Source: Sitta carolinensis (Eukaryota; Chordata; Aves; Passeriformes; Sittidae). From it: a stretch of DNA of 64,000 nucleotides. The notes below the pieces were generated by a model. It saw only the letters and a program-made list of their open reading frames with translations, was not told where the DNA came from and searched no databases. The stretch is taken from positions 6,949,859 to 7,013,858 of the forward strand of contig CM063287.1 of the NCBI GenBank assembly GCA_032173965.1, in the 5' to 3' direction. A program made the translations under genes and the position numbers. Shown here in pieces: positions 42,431-55,806 of this stretch (positions are counted from its first letter, which is position 1; each line of letters starts with the position of its first letter).

Positions 42431-42485
42431 TGTGCCAGCCGGGGCCCCCTGCCAGCCGGGATCCCCCTGTCAGCCGGGATCCCGC
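42431..42485. repeat. Three-copy 18-19 bp GC minisatellite
   Basis: Three imperfect tandem copies of a unit like tgccagccgggatccccc occur at 42431-42449, 42450-42467 and 42468-42485. They lie in the upstream half of the BICC1 CpG island. Copies 2 and 3 carry a GGATCC core and copy 1 has GGGGCC instead. A local slippage duplication is the simplest explanation. Confidence 0.75.
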
Positions 42486-44728
42486 CGCATCCCGCCACCC
42501 CCGACCCCGTGCGCGGGTCGGCAGCGACCGTGCGGTGCCGGGCGACACACAGGACGGGCGGGTGGCGGTCCCGAGTTGCACCGGTGCTGGCGGCAGGGAC
42601 CGGCTCCCCGCACCTCCTGGAGCCGGTGTGCCGTGGCCGGCGCATCCCCGCCCGCCGGGAGGGCCCTGACTCCCCGCTCGGGCGTTTCGCGGCACGAAGT
42701 CTCGAAAGAAGAGAAGCGCCTTGTGCTGCGCCACAAGAGACCGGGTTACTCATTCCTCACCTTCCACCAGAACCGTGTTTATCCACGCCCGGAATCCCAG
42801 CTGCATGTACACCGACACAGTTCGTACCACTTTGCAGAACAGTTTGAGCCCAGAAGCGCGCGGTGGTGTAAAGGAAACATCGGGATGAGCTGCCGCACTG
42901 GCCCGATGGCAGTGCTGGCATTTCGCTGTTCCCGCAGCCGGACACTGCCCAAGCGTGCCCAAATCACCTGGACAAACAGTGAAGCACGGACACCCCAGTC
43001 TCTTTAGGTCTGTCTTGTTTCTACTGAATCAAAGAAATCCTTTCTGTCAAAGAAAAATTTACATACCTTACACTCCAACAAAAGCTTTCCGTTTCAATTA
43101 ATTGCTGTTTTCTTCTGTTTTCCAGTCTGCTAGATAGAAGATGAAGCAGCAACACTGGGACTTGAATCCCACAAAGTATCCTACACTGCAGCACTGCAGA
43201 CGCCTGTCTCCTCCAGAGCTGGAGCATCCATGCATTTATGGTGGCCAAACCAGGTCACTGGATGCACTCTGGACACCAACACAAAAATTACAGCTGATGT
43301 GATGGTGAACTCACTTCGTTCATAACATCAGCTTGAAGTACCATGCTAACGTTTGTGAGGAGATTTGAGGAGAGGTACTCCAGGTAGATGGGACCTGCAC
43401 TGTGCACTCAATGTGCACTCATTTTTTCAGTTCTAGTTTGGACTTAGTGAGTCTTCCATATTTCCCACTTAGTTCCATGACAGAGTGAATTCGGCAAGAC
43501 TCATGATTCCAGTTGTGCATTACGTGCATGGAGTGAGGCATTCTCAGCCTCTGTGGATTGTAGTCAGCAGCTTGCAGGCAACACATCATGAGGTCCTCTG
43601 ATACTAACCATGGCCCCAGGAAATAGAGCGTCTAAAGTCAGAAACACTAGAACAAAATATGAATGTAGGTCTTGAAAACAGTGCAATCTCCCTTTCTCTT
43701 AATATTTTCTTGTAGTATGATCTTACTATAGGTGTGTGGGGCAGTCTCAGGAAAGACTGAAAATCTTTTCCTTCCCAGTTGAGGATTACAGTCATCAGGC
43801 ACTTTTTTTTTTTCTTTTGTAGATGGGAAGTGAACATTGTCCTTATCAAAAAAACTTGAAATTCAGCTGTGTGCTGCCTCGCCCTGACCAACACCAGCTG
43901 GAGTTATGTGTCTTCTAGATGCCCGGACCTGTGAGTTGCACAATCCAAATATTCACAAGTTATGAGTTTTGACAGCACTAGTCACACACCACCGCAGCTA
44001 CAGGTGCTTAGCTCCTCTGAGCAAAACAATTATTTGGGTATTTCCACTCATAAATTAGTGAGATTTACAGTTAGAGATTCTCCATGTAGGAAGTCCAGGA
44101 GGTCCCTTTTCTTGCATTTTACCTGTTTCTGCAATACAGCCACAGAAAACTTCTTCCTCATCAGTTAGTTGAACCCAGAAGTCATCTTTTTTCAGTAACC
44201 ATAAAAATAATATAATCGACCTCTTAAAAAATAATTTTCCCCACTATTTAGTTTTTATTCACTGAAAAGAGCCCTTTCTTAATGTGTTTTTAGATTAAAA
44301 AATAAGAAGTTAACTCTTTGATTTCCTATTTAAATCTGTATAAATGCTTTTAAAAGGATACAGTGATTAGGCATTATTATTGGTAGTTAAATACAGTACT
44401 TCACCACTTCAATTGAATAAATGACATTTTATTTTCCTAGTATATTGCAGGGGAAGAATAAAATGCCTGTTACACAAAAAACTTGAACTAAGTAGAAAAA
44501 CACATTTTTAATGGCTACATAATATTACATGTGGATAAAATTGGGGAAATGGGTGGAAGTTGGTAGATATAAGATCAAATGGCTAGAAAGTACCTCAGCT
44601 GAAGTTGACTTTGGCTTATATGATTTACGTTGGCCATTTTTTCTGGGGCCAATAGCTTGATCAAAGAAAAGAATAACAGGATCTTTATCATTCTGGTGTA
44701 CCATGTCTATTTTGCTACATTCTCTACC

Positions 44729-44804
44729 TTTTTTTTTTTTTTTTTTTTTTTTTCATTCTGGTCTCTTTCCCTCACCTCACCTCACACACACACACACACA
44801 CACA
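44729..44804. repeat. T25 run followed by (CA)n microsatellite
   Basis: A 25-base T-run at 44729-44753 is followed, after about 30 bp of CT-rich sequence, by a perfect (CA)11 tract at 44783-44804. Both are likely to vary in length between individuals and to suffer sequencing slippage. Confidence 0.95.
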
Positions 44805-45772
44805 AATATCTGCAAATCTCAGAAAAAGCATAACTGAGTAGGAAAATGTTCCATTGTCACACTCAGCCTCTGTGCAGAGCCCACATTCACTGGGGTGAAA
44901 CAGATCCTGGAATTTAAAGGAATTTCCTGAACGGGGTGATCCACTGCAATAAGTCCCACGCGTTTGGGACTGCCCAGGTCCCCGGACCCAGGGCAGTGCA
45001 GAATCTCTCCTGGTGTGGGTGCGGGTCTGCCCGTGGCCCTGGGGCTGAGCAGTGAGAGTCACCATGCAGAGAGCACCATGGGATGTGTTCAGCTCTGCTT
45101 TGGGGCTGCTCCCAAGGCATGGAGCTGATCCCTGGGTGTGCCAGCACTCCTCGGGCTCAGGAGGCAGAAGTTCAATATAAACGGAAGAGTAAGATGGTGT
45201 GATTTACAGTTAATACAGCACACTCTGTACGGCAGAGCTTGCCTTTATTTATTGTTCTTGATCTCAAATGTCTCTGCTTCACAGTGCCATGATGAAGCCA
45301 AGTGCTCTTCTCTGTAGTTCCCTCAGGTGGGTGCGAAAAGGGCGTTAGGAAAGCTGCAAAGTGAGGATGGGGAAAGAGAAGGTGGCACACAGATTCTTTC
45401 ATCATCTGTAGTATCTGGAAATGCTTTTCTAGAAGGGGTGCTAAATTTGGGGTTTGTTAGTTGGGAGAGGTTTATTGCTGGTGGTGTTTTGAAAAGCTTT
45501 GTTGCATTCACTATTTACAGAAGTAAGAGCCTATAATATTTTGTCTTTCGTGTTGTTATGCCATATTCCTCAAATGAGTCCCGTTAACTTAAATTTCTCA
45601 GAATAATATAAGGTGGCCTACTGTGTCCTAAAATACTGTGCCCCCACCAGCAAATAAATAAAACATCTTCCACTGCTGTTACAAATACTTTTCTACCCCT
45701 AGAAATTCCTCAGATAAATTCTTTTTCTAACCAAAAGGGCAGAGAGATTCCAAACCACCTTTTTATCCATAC

Positions 45773-47160
45773 AGAATCATGTAACCATAAAAAAATATTA
45801 AAAGAGATCACAAAAAGGTTATCTCGTTCACCTCCTAACTATGCTGGGTTCATTTCTGATAGATATTTGTTTATTCACTCCTTTACAATTTCTAATGGTG
45901 AGGTCTTCATGACCTATCCAGGAAATTCCTGTGCTTCACTTACCATCAAGAAGTATTTTCTCCCTTTAATAAGTAACTTGAATTATTCTTGCTGCAACTT
46001 AAAGCTATTAGTTTTTGTCCTGTCCACCATGGATGCATTGAATTATTTCTTCTTTCTATCAGACTTTGATACTTATAAATACTTTTATCAAGCATTGATT
46101 AATCTTTAAAAGTTACCTTCATTAAGCTAGAAACTCCTAAATCTTTCAGCTCATTCTCAGAGGTGGTATTTCTTCTTGGTCTGCAACAAACTCTTTCCAT
46201 AGTAAGCTACACCCTTCTTGAAATACAAGCACAAAACTGGAGAGAGTACCCCAGCTGAGGCTGAGCAGTGCTGGACAGAACTGCATGACTTACCAGCTGC
46301 CTCACAACCTGTACTCCTGATTATTTGTTTTTATGCAGTGCTTATCCTGTCTGCATGACATTACTGGCTTGTGTTGATGAACTATAGCCCCCAGGTCCTT
46401 TTCTGAGAATACCATCATCCAGCTAATTGTTCTTTGGTGTATTTTGGTGTTGAGTACTGTTACTCAGCATGGTCTCCTGGTCTTGTCCCAAATGAATTTA
46501 ATCCTGGTTTTTCTTAGAGATTGTGTTCCTGGCTTTTTGAACATCTATTTGCACTAATGCTGTACTTCTGCAGCTTCAGTTTTTATGCTCCTCAGAAAGA
46601 TACTTCCAGTTTTCTCATAGAATCATCAATGAAACTCAGAACAGATTTGGGCCCAGACAGAAATATCTGTCTGTTTTGATACCTCCTTCCATCCTAATTG
46701 TCACAACAGTCCTGTGTGGGGATGCTTATTACACATTTTTATGTCATTGCCAACTTTTGCTGTATTTTATGGGAATACTACAGGAAATAGGATTTAAACT
46801 CTGCCGAGGTCCTGAGTTACAGTCTCTGCTGCTGCTCCCCTGTCTGCAGACATTCCTGGTTTGCTACAGTAGCACATTAGTCTACTAGGATTTATTCTTG
46901 TCATAGCTATACTTGCTGCGTATAACTCTTGTGATTAGGTTACCTATTCCAATTACCTGTTCCAATTACCTTTTTTACTCCAGAGTATTTCTGGGAGAAG
47001 GAGTTAAACTGACTAGTCTAGAATTTATAGGTTCCTTTCCTGCCTTTTTTACAGACAGTAACTATATTTGACCTTTCTCAGTTTTCTGGTACCTCACCCA
47101 TCACCAAAGGATTTTAAAGAGAGCCATTAATGGTTGTGAGAATGAACAGGGAAATAAATA
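45773..47160 (-). mobile_element. Old CR1 LINE, 3' portion (about 1.4 kb)
   Basis: Read on the plus strand this is a decayed antisense CR1. It opens with acagaatcatgtaaccataa, the degraded antisense 3' tail. It then passes through blocks typical of antisense CR1: the accccagctgaggctgagca region, then cccccaggtccttttctga, then the tcatcaatgaaactcagaac and gatttgggcccagacagaaa region. It ends with ggagttaaactgactagtct followed by ttctggtacctcaccc, which sits in the reverse-transcriptase part. The element is therefore on the minus strand, 5'-truncated, strongly diverged and without usable frames. The limit near 47160 is approximate. Confidence 0.7.
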
Positions 47161-48660
47161 CAGCCTTGGTGAACCTGGCAGAAAACCATTGGATCTCAGC
47201 TTAAAAGTCTGACTGATCACATATGAGGTGTTAACATTTGGTAACATTCAATGTGCTGTATAACCTTATATACACACTGTTATTTATTAGAACCATGCAG
47301 TTTTAAACATCTTAATCTCTGGAAGATTTTTCAGCAGATGGATTATGTGAACCTTGTCTTTTCTGAAATGTTAGGAGAATTAGAAACAAATGTACGAGGC
47401 TCAGAAGTCCAGGAATTTTCATTCTTGGAAATGGCACGGGCGCTTTCTGGCAAGAGCAAAACCTTTCTGTTTTGGCTCTCAGAAGCAAAGTCATAGTTCA
47501 TATTCTAAATCTAATTAGAAAACACTATAAAGAGATATTTAAATATTACCAATTAGAAAAAGAAAACTGGTATTGCCTAATTTGTAAGGAGAGTAATTAA
47601 TGAATAAGAGCATGACTTAGAATTGAATATGGCACTCTAAAAAAAAGAATGAGAGTAATAATACTGCACTGGATATCTCCTTGTCATGTCAGGTGACATC
47701 CTACATTGCTGACAAAGGAACTGCATTACAAATCTATAAATAAGGAAAAGTTGGTTTCTAACCTGGATCCTGAACTTGATAACCATGTCCTTTCCTTAAC
47801 TAAGAATGAGAAAGGTTCTCTCTTCTTTAGAAGCCACTGGAAAAATGCTCTCCTGGACTAAGAAAAATATATTCCTGCTTTGAAACTTGCCTCTTTACAC
47901 TGTAATCTTCACAGGTGATTTTTAGGTGCTTTACATTCTTTCTATTCCAGTCATATAAAGTGTTAAAACAGGAAAAGTTTGGTTTTATTGAAGGAGAGGG
48001 TATCTGAACTAAATTCTGATATGCTTACAATTGAGGCGAGTTAATACTTCAATTTAAACTAAATATATACTGAAGCTGTTTTTCTAAACTAATGGAAATA
48101 AAATTACAGATAGGTAAAGGTGTTTTCTGGATTCAAGTTCCAAATGGATCAACCTTCTTTATTAGGAATATTCTGGTTGGTTTTGTTTGCTATTACTGGT
48201 GTATGATGTAATGTACGTTCATCTTAGCATCCTGCATAGCTAAAATGCTGCATTTAACAATGATGAATTTCAAAAAATCTATTCTTCTGTTTGTCTCAGC
48301 AGAAAAGATTTACTCAATTATTATAGTAGTCCCTCAACTAAGAAAAATATCTCCTTTACACTGCAGAGGTTCCTTCAGTCACTCAAGGATTTCATATTAT
48401 ATATAATGACTGAAGTAACTAATGCACTTTCCCTTCAGTAGTAAAGGCTAATAACTGCTGAGAGTAGCCTTGGAGTGTCTATCAGAAACTGAACAAAAAA
48501 TAGGATCTGAGGATTTCTTGTTTTGTATTTTTCCCTTCGTACAAGTTTAATAAGTGACTTCATTACTATAAAATAGTTTGCACCTGTTGAGACACAAGTC
48601 TGTAAAGAGCACCTGGATATATTTAACTCTTAGAACACAGTTGTTTTGTTTCTCACAGCT

Positions 48661-49020
48661 ACTCATCCTTGAAGCCCCTGTTGGGCAGTGCCAGGGCTCT
48701 GAGGCTGACTGGCTTTGACTGCCCTGATCAGCCCCACCTGGGCTGGGGTCCCACCCACAGCCCCTGCCCAGGAGCTCTATTTAAGCTTGGCCCAGAGCTC
48801 TTATTCCTGGTTTGGCCTTTCCTGGGTCTGAGCCTGGTGTTCTGTCTCTGCCTTGGCTGGCTGTTGGGTCACAGTTGCAGGTAGGTGGTTCCATGTCCTG
48901 TCTCTTGTTGGGACTGCAGGGGCTCTCTGGATGGGTCTTTTACACATTGATTTTTCTTGTGCCTTTTTTTCTGTGTGTGTGTTTTCCTCTGCCCAGGGCT
49001 GGGAATACACAGAGGAGTAT
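48661..49020 (+). other. GC-rich element with TATA-like box, possible retroelement promoter
   Basis: A locally GC-rich plus-strand stretch contains ctctatttaagcttggccca at 48776-48795, a TATA-like TATTTAAG, followed by a pyrimidine-rich leader and a caggtaggt splice-donor-like motif near 48879. A 71-codon frame crosses it (MKPLLGSARALRLTG at the start) with hydrophobic Leu/Phe/Trp-rich content but no recognised family. The layout looks like an LTR or other retroelement promoter, but I could not define its ends or find a poly(A) signal. Confidence 0.3.
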
Positions 49021-52000
49021 TTGAGTCGTTAGAATGCATCAGTAGACTTTATGTAATTAGGTACAAAAACTTCTTTCTAATTATTCTGTTTAAACAAAGG
49101 CATAAAAGGATTAGAGTGGTATGGCCATGTTTGTAAAGGCTTAGGAAGCTGCTGCTCATCTGCAGGGGTTCTGCCAGAATATTCAGAAAACTTTGGGCTC
49201 AGACCCTCAACAACTGGAACCTTGTAGGGCTTTGAAGAAGTTATGATGACAACTGAACTTGAATGATTAACATTAGGCAAAAAAGTAATTATCTCAACTA
49301 AACAGCTAAATCTATTCTAACAGAGAAATGCCTCTTACACACAGCACAATTAAAACCAGGAGTAGAAGAGGAGCATTGGCAGTTCCTACTATCCTGAAGA
49401 CTGCAGCCAAACCAGCAAAGATTTAAGGAAATGACTCACAGTACTCACAAGAAAGAAAAATATCATAGTAATGGCAAGAAAAGCTAGGTTAATGTAACCA
49501 AACTATTGAAGTCAAGTTTACTAGCCCACAGAGGCAGAGACAGGAAGCACTGAAATGACTGAATAACATTCCTAAAACAAGTCTGTAATAGTGTTTTGTC
49601 AGGTTAGTGACTGTAAATGTCCAAGAACTCCAGTGGACATGTAGGAATACATGTTCCCCTTGGATATTTTCACACAGATTGTTGGAGTAAATGGCTTTGC
49701 ACATGAAACAGGTAAAGATTTGATCCAGAGATCTCTGTAATGAGTGCTCTTTAATAATGCCATGAAGCATGTGCTTCAGTTTGCCTAATAGATACATGAG
49801 TCTCAAAATGCTAGTATGCTGATTTGTAAAGAGTTAATGTTAAAAAAAAAAATCCTGTCGTTGTTTTGGTCTTTTTTTTTTTTGGGGTAAATGTTTATAT
49901 TGCTCTTAAAAAAAAAAAAAAGGTGCCTCTGAATGCATTTATTAGCCAGACTAATCATGTAGGAATGCTCTCTGTCTTACTGCATGAATAGGCTACAAAG
50001 AGTAATAAAATGCCTGAAATTCCAGAAGAACTATCACATTTTAGATTATTCTGAAAAACTTTTACTGTAATGTAGTTCTTATTTCCAAAGTTAAGCAGTT
50101 ATTTTAATGGTGTTTTTCTGGAATAATTGGTGTTGCCTTCAGCACGCTCTCTAGTGGGCCAGGATAGCTGGGCTGATTGATTGAGAGCCTTTCTTTTTCC
50201 TTTTTCTAAAAAAGTACTCAGCTGATGGCAGGATGGAGGTAGTGGGCACAGGGTAGCACAGAGTCCTGAATGGATCTTATTCAGAATATTATCACCTTCA
50301 GGGTGGGTGGTCAGTTACTGTGGCAGTTATCCAGGGAGAGTGTTGCCTTCTCCTATGGTTTAGTCTTTCTGCAAAGCTTGGGAGCAACACTGGGAAGTAA
50401 ATTTACTATTTTAAAGCATTGTTTGGAGAAGTAGCTGGCTGGGACTGCTGGCCACAAGTCCCTATAGGTGTAAAGTATATAGAGGAGCCTATACAGGAGG
50501 TATGAAGTGCAAGTAACTTTGTAAATGCCTTGTTACAGGTAACAGGTTGCCTACATTCTGAGTGAATGCCATACTGTTTAAGCTGGGGCAGTCACCAGAG
50601 CAGTTTCAGGTATTGCAGGTATGTCTTCCATAGCAATCTGAGAGGCTTGGGTGGCTTCAAGGTATGTGGCTAGATGCACTCTGTCACAAATGCCAAAGTA
50701 TGGAGCAATATTGTACTTCTCTGGAAGCATATTACACTTGTGTATGTGGTTATAATATGCAGCTCTGCATGGATGAAATGCAAAATTATCCAATAGTCTT
50801 CCTTTTTGGTCTTAGTAGGTGCACTTTAAATGAGATGAATAACTAACTTGGCTTGGTTAACCCTAGGGGAAGGCCTTTTAATTATTAACTTGAATAGTTG
50901 TGGGAGTTTTGCATGTTTTGCTCTAAGAATGTTTTGCACTTTATGCTGAAATGGGCTGAGTGTGTCTTATCTGACTGTTGGGATATTTAAAATAAATCTT
51001 TTGGATCCAGTACAAAACCACTGGCTGAGACCATTGAACTAAATCAATCCAAACAAGTGCAGCAGTGATTTCAACTGATGAGAGGCAGTGCCCTTCCATA
51101 CAGTCATCATGCCTGAGAAGGAGCTGCTGGAATTAGGGAAGAGCATTGTGATTTTTGCAGGGAGATGAGGGCTCTCAGTTATAAGGTATAACTGTGAGAA
51201 TATTGCAGTCCAAATGGATTCTGTAAAGGTGCTGTGTTCCAAATGATGCTCCCTTAACTAATCTGTGCCCTTCCTAAACCCATTTTCTGTAACAAACTGG
51301 CCGTGCTGGAGTGGCAAAGGGCATACACAGGACTTGAGGTGAGAGAAGATGAAAGGTGTGTGATCATTGTATATTGGGGGAAAAAATGTACAGAAGACAG
51401 TCCTTCCCCAGTGGATGAATAACTACTGCAGTGATGCTGAACACTGATATAGAGAACAGACTTCTTGAACTCCCTTGCAGAGTGTGGTGGTCAAGAGACA
51501 CACCTGCCACATCCTGTCCCTTGGGAGGTGAGGGAGGGCAGGATTCAGGTACCCAGGGACAGGCACCCTGTGGTACCACAGCACCAGTGTTTGGCTAACA
51601 CCACAAAACCATGGAAACAACAGTTCTGAAGTAGCTCAAGCTGACTGTGTATGCATACCTTGATATTAAGATAGCTGGGTGATTGTGGACAGTGTGTGAG
51701 ATGATAAAGAAAGGTGTTGTTCACCCTGGTGCTTAAGCCTGTGTACAAGCAAAATCACCCAGATCAATAGGCTTAATTGACTGAATTCATGTGTCTGCTT
51801 AGCTCTTGCTGGAAGGGAGTGATGCTTCCAACTAGGGTGTGTAAAACAATGCTCTTCAGGGGGAAGCATGAACCCCAACAATATGGCATGAGGAGGAGAT
51901 AAAAATTTGTATTTGTCTGTTATACACAAGCCTGAAAGAGACAAAGTTTGACAAGTGGAATGTAACATACACTGAGGAACAGTGTTTTGGATGGTGGATT

Positions 52001-55000
52001 GTTGCCTACTTAAGAGTAGCTGTTTTAATTGGGGGCACAGTTTTTCCCACAGTTTAGGAGGAAAAAGCTATACAAGAACACTTAAGAAAACCTGTTGGCT
52101 TCTAATATTTATTTTGGTTTTGAGGCTGTGCTGCCAGTTAGATGACATTACCATTCTGGTGAAAACTCATCTTTTTCTGTCATGGAGCTGATAAAACAAT
52201 GGCTAATCATTGAAAAGCTTCCATGTGCTCACATCAGGTTAAGCTTCACAGGCAGCATTCCCAGGTCTTAGCAATGAGCTGCTGTGGCACTGTGATTCCT
52301 GAGCTATGAGAAAATGTTTTCTTTGGTTTACAGGTAGGTTAATATTGGAAATGCCTATGAACAGTGCCAGGTATTATTTGCTATGATAAGGACCAACAGT
52401 TGAGTTTTAATCTTGTGTTTGAGAGAGCTACATCAGTCATGTACCCTCAGATAACACTGACAGAGCAAATTTCAGAATACATTTTGGTTATTTGGCATCT
52501 TTCTACTATAATTATAGAAATTTAGGCAGGTCCAAAATGTGATTTTCCACTTCTTGTTTTCTTTCTTATGGTGCATTAATTAGATCAGGGTTGTGTTTAA
52601 AGGGAAAAAAAATAAACCTCTTTTTACACTTCTAGCTCAGGTGTACTGCTCTTAAAGGTAGTATAATAAAGGAAGGATTAGTTAAATTGGTGCTTTTTTT
52701 CAGTTTCTTGCGAGCAAAACATGAGCCATTAGGAGAAGATTGCATTTCTAGACTCTTAAACATCTTTGCCCATGCAGTTATTTTACTGTTTAGTCTGTTC
52801 TAAGTCTTTAGGGATTATTTTCCAGAGATTTTGCTTACTTTTGTTGGAATGGACCAGTCTCTCTCACCATCAACTTGTCTGTCTGGAAATCCTGAGGAAG
52901 AAGTGAAGGTCCTTAGGCTTTGTAGGGCTTTTTACTCTCCCTTCACCAGTGTCATGATTTCTTTCATCTTTTTTGCTCAGCCAGTGGCCTGCTAGGGACT
53001 CTCCAGCATCCTCTACTCAGGCTTTACTCCCCCTAGAGTAAGCCAGAGGTCTGTAGTCTAGTGAATGAAATCTGCTCTGGATTAAGCAACTCAACCCAAG
53101 AGGACATAGGTCTGAGAAGTGCCTGCAGGGCTGACCCAGAGGAAAGCATCCCAGTCATTGGCTTGTCTATGGATAATTGGCATTTTGTATGTTTATTACC
53201 ACCCACGTCATAAACCTTGAACAGTCACAGTTGCTGGAAGTGAAATAATAAAGGTCCTAAGCAGTGACTTTCACCATGCTCAATTCAAACATAAACACAG
53301 CATGAAATGACCTGTGGACCTTTACCTTCCTTGCAAGATGTATGAAACAAAAATTAACCCAGAAACATTCTTAACTTAGTGAAGAATATGCTGTTGTTGC
53401 CCTGGATTGACACACTGACCCAGTACAGTGGGAATAATCCCTGACAGTTTATATGGCTTTTAAGATGATGTAATAAATTTTAGTATGAATATGAAATATT
53501 GTTTAGTGTACAAATGGGTTCCTCGTGTTTTTCCTGTAGAGGTTTTATGAGTTCTGGTCCATTGTTGTGAATATATCATTGCTTTTACATCTTGTTGTCA
53601 AGTAGAATGGCTGGAGATTCTATGGTTTAGGCATGGTATGAAAACACATTGTGTTCAGGGGTTTGGGGCTAGGGATTCCTGTGAATAAGAACACAGCACT
53701 GAACTCAGTTGCTTAGTCAGATGTATCAGAAATATGCCTAATGTACCAGTATCCTGGTGTTTATCCAGCTGGATGAGGATGTTGTCTTAAGAAGTGATCT
53801 GCAATTATTAATTAAAAAAATTTTGTCAACTACTTGGTATCTTTTTGTTTTATGTAAGAAAGATATATTACTTTTCCTCTCTGGCAAATGAAATAAGCTG
53901 TTGCCAGAGTATTCTGTAGTGCTGGAAAGTAAATGTGCCTCTAATAGTTTATGGTGGCTCGAAATCAGTGCTGGTAGAATGCCTAAAAATTCCTGCTTCC
54001 TGTCGAAAGTACATTCGGCACACTGGGACACATTTGTCTGGATGTGATCTGTGGGTCTACTTTTTTTTTATTTACACTAAATTTGCAGTGATTCCTGTTA
54101 TTTCAAACCACATACACCCACACAGCTATGGTTACTTGGAATCTGTCTTTGACTGGAATATATCAGGAGTAATTGGGTTGGTATGCCATCTTTTGTTGAT
54201 AATTAGAAACTCTTGGATCTGACACAAGAAGTTAACAAATTCCCTGTACTTAGCCGTATGCTTTAGAAGTTCTTGCAACAGCAATTTTCAGGTCATTTGT
54301 CTGGCTAGAACTTGAGAAGAAACATATGGCTACTGCTTGTGTCCTGCCTTATTATTCTTAAGAGTATTATTTCATAAACAGAAAAGAGCTCATTAGCTGG
54401 TAAATTATTCATAGACTTTACTGGAATTGTACCAGATAAGCACCGGGACTCTTGAAAGGGTCTTTTTTAACAGCTCACATTTGGAATTGTCTGGGCAGAA
54501 ATATATTTTTCTTTTCAGTAAGACAAATAAAACCCTACAAAGCCGTTCATCTCAGTTAGGTCCAACTGTATGGCAATTTCATGTGAAATACTTCTCTTGT
54601 GTGATTAAAAACCACTTGCTAATAAATCAGGACTGTAGTTGCAACTTGCATTCTGATGAACTGTGTATCACCGTGTAGTAAGTAATTAAGGAGCTCATAT
54701 GCATAGCAAAGAGGACTATATTTAATTACACGGTTACATCTGCTCAAGGCTATCCCAGATCCCAGTTCCAATGGTCCTTCCTGGAAATGTTCAAATATTC
54801 TCTGGTGCCACCTAATGGTAAAATTGTCTCTGGAGTGGGAATAAACCATGGGCGCCCACCACATTTATTGTTGCACTTATGCCCATCGGGGTCAGTGTTG
54901 TGGCCTGAATATGCGTGTCATAAAGAAAAGGCTCCTGACCCGAATTGCTTCCAGTCAAAACATTTCACTGCTAAAGGAAAAAGTACAGTAAACCCTATAG

Positions 55001-55676
55001 TACTTCCTTTAACTGTTCTAACTGAACTGTTTTTTAAAAGGTTTGGACACAAGCCTGAACCAAACTGACTAGAATTTAAATCAAAGCTGCGTTCTGACAG
55101 TAACCCATAATTTCCTAAAAGCCAAATAGTGTCCACCCTTTTTCTACTGGGAACACAACATTCATATTTGTGATATAGCTTTGTGTTTATTTTTTTTTTC
55201 TGTATCCTTGCCACAATGCTGCAATTTCCAGGAAGTGGAGAGATGCCTTTCTGTCTGTGGGAAATGCACTAAGGATAGATGAACAGTGAGCAGTGCCCCT
55301 CATTTTCATCCTTTCCATAGCTCCCGAGGGTTGTGGGTGACTGCAGCGAGCACGTGCCACAGGGCAGGCAGGGTGCAGAGAGCCAGTCTCTTTACCTGCC
55401 CAAAGTAACTTTTAAGACACGTGGATCTGGCTCCTTCCTGTCTGCAGGCTGTCAGTAGCTTTCTAGTTTCCCTTTTAAGATTTGGTCTTTCCATTATTTC
55501 TTAGTTCCATTTGCCTACCTTTAAATATGCTCAGGCAGTGAGCATACTTAATTTTATTTTTGGATGTCACTGGGGCTATGCTATGGCAGTTTACATTCTG
55601 TCCTTGGAGTGGGTGGGGAACTGTTTTGTTAGGGAAGAAAAAGTAGATTCCTGCTCTAAATAAAGTAAAAATGCAT

Positions 55677-55806
55677 GTGAATACTTAGCTCACTTGGTTT
55701 GATCCTGGTGCTAATGATGCCAAGCCTGCGTGTTCGATCTCTGAATGGGCCATTCACTTGATGATCCTCGTGGGTATTTTCCAACTCGAGATCCTCTGTG
55801 ATAATT
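55677..55806 (+). mobile_element. tRNA-Ile-derived SINE with CR1-like tail (TguSINE1-like)
   Basis: The head, 55677-55752, is a decayed tRNA-Ile. It has A-box-like tagctcacttgg, an anticodon-arm region ctggtgctaatgatgccaag, and B-box-like gtgttcgatctctgaatggg followed by cca. The next block, ttcacttgatgatcctcgtg then ccaactcgagatcctctgtg, matches the 3' end of CR1 elements, which lets CR1 machinery copy such SINEs. This head-tail combination is that of TguSINE1, described from passerine birds, and supports a songbird-like host. The acceptor stem is mutated, so this is not a functional tRNA gene. A separate attctatgattct at 55857-55869 may be its displaced tail. Confidence 0.8.

Larger units (their letters stand above)
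41280..42760 (-). promoter_or_regulatory. BICC1: CpG-island promoter of BICC1
   Basis: About 1.5 kb of very GC-rich, CpG-dense sequence stands out sharply from AT-rich flanks on both sides. It covers exon 1, the leader and the start of intron 1. GC-box-like motifs lie upstream of the ATG, such as gggcgggg at 42332-42339 and ccgccccc at 42384-42391. No convincing TATA box is present, which fits a dispersed CpG-island promoter. Such islands often start transcripts in both directions, so an antisense or divergent RNA is possible. The long open frames on both strands here come from GC content and lack of stops, not from coding. Confidence 0.85.

Noticed and set aside
41820..42734. 304-codon minus-strand frame across the CpG island
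   Set aside because: It is in another frame from the BICC1 peptide. Its Arg/Gly/Ala/Pro-rich content is what GC-rich DNA gives by chance.
41961..43007. 348-codon plus-strand frame antisense to BICC1 exon 1
   Set aside because: It arises from lack of stops in the CpG island, shows no domain, and overlaps a well-supported exon on the other strand.
54776..54850. cctggaaatgttcaa resembling a CR1 3' block
   Set aside because: The neighbouring blocks expected in CR1 are absent, so the short match is probably chance.
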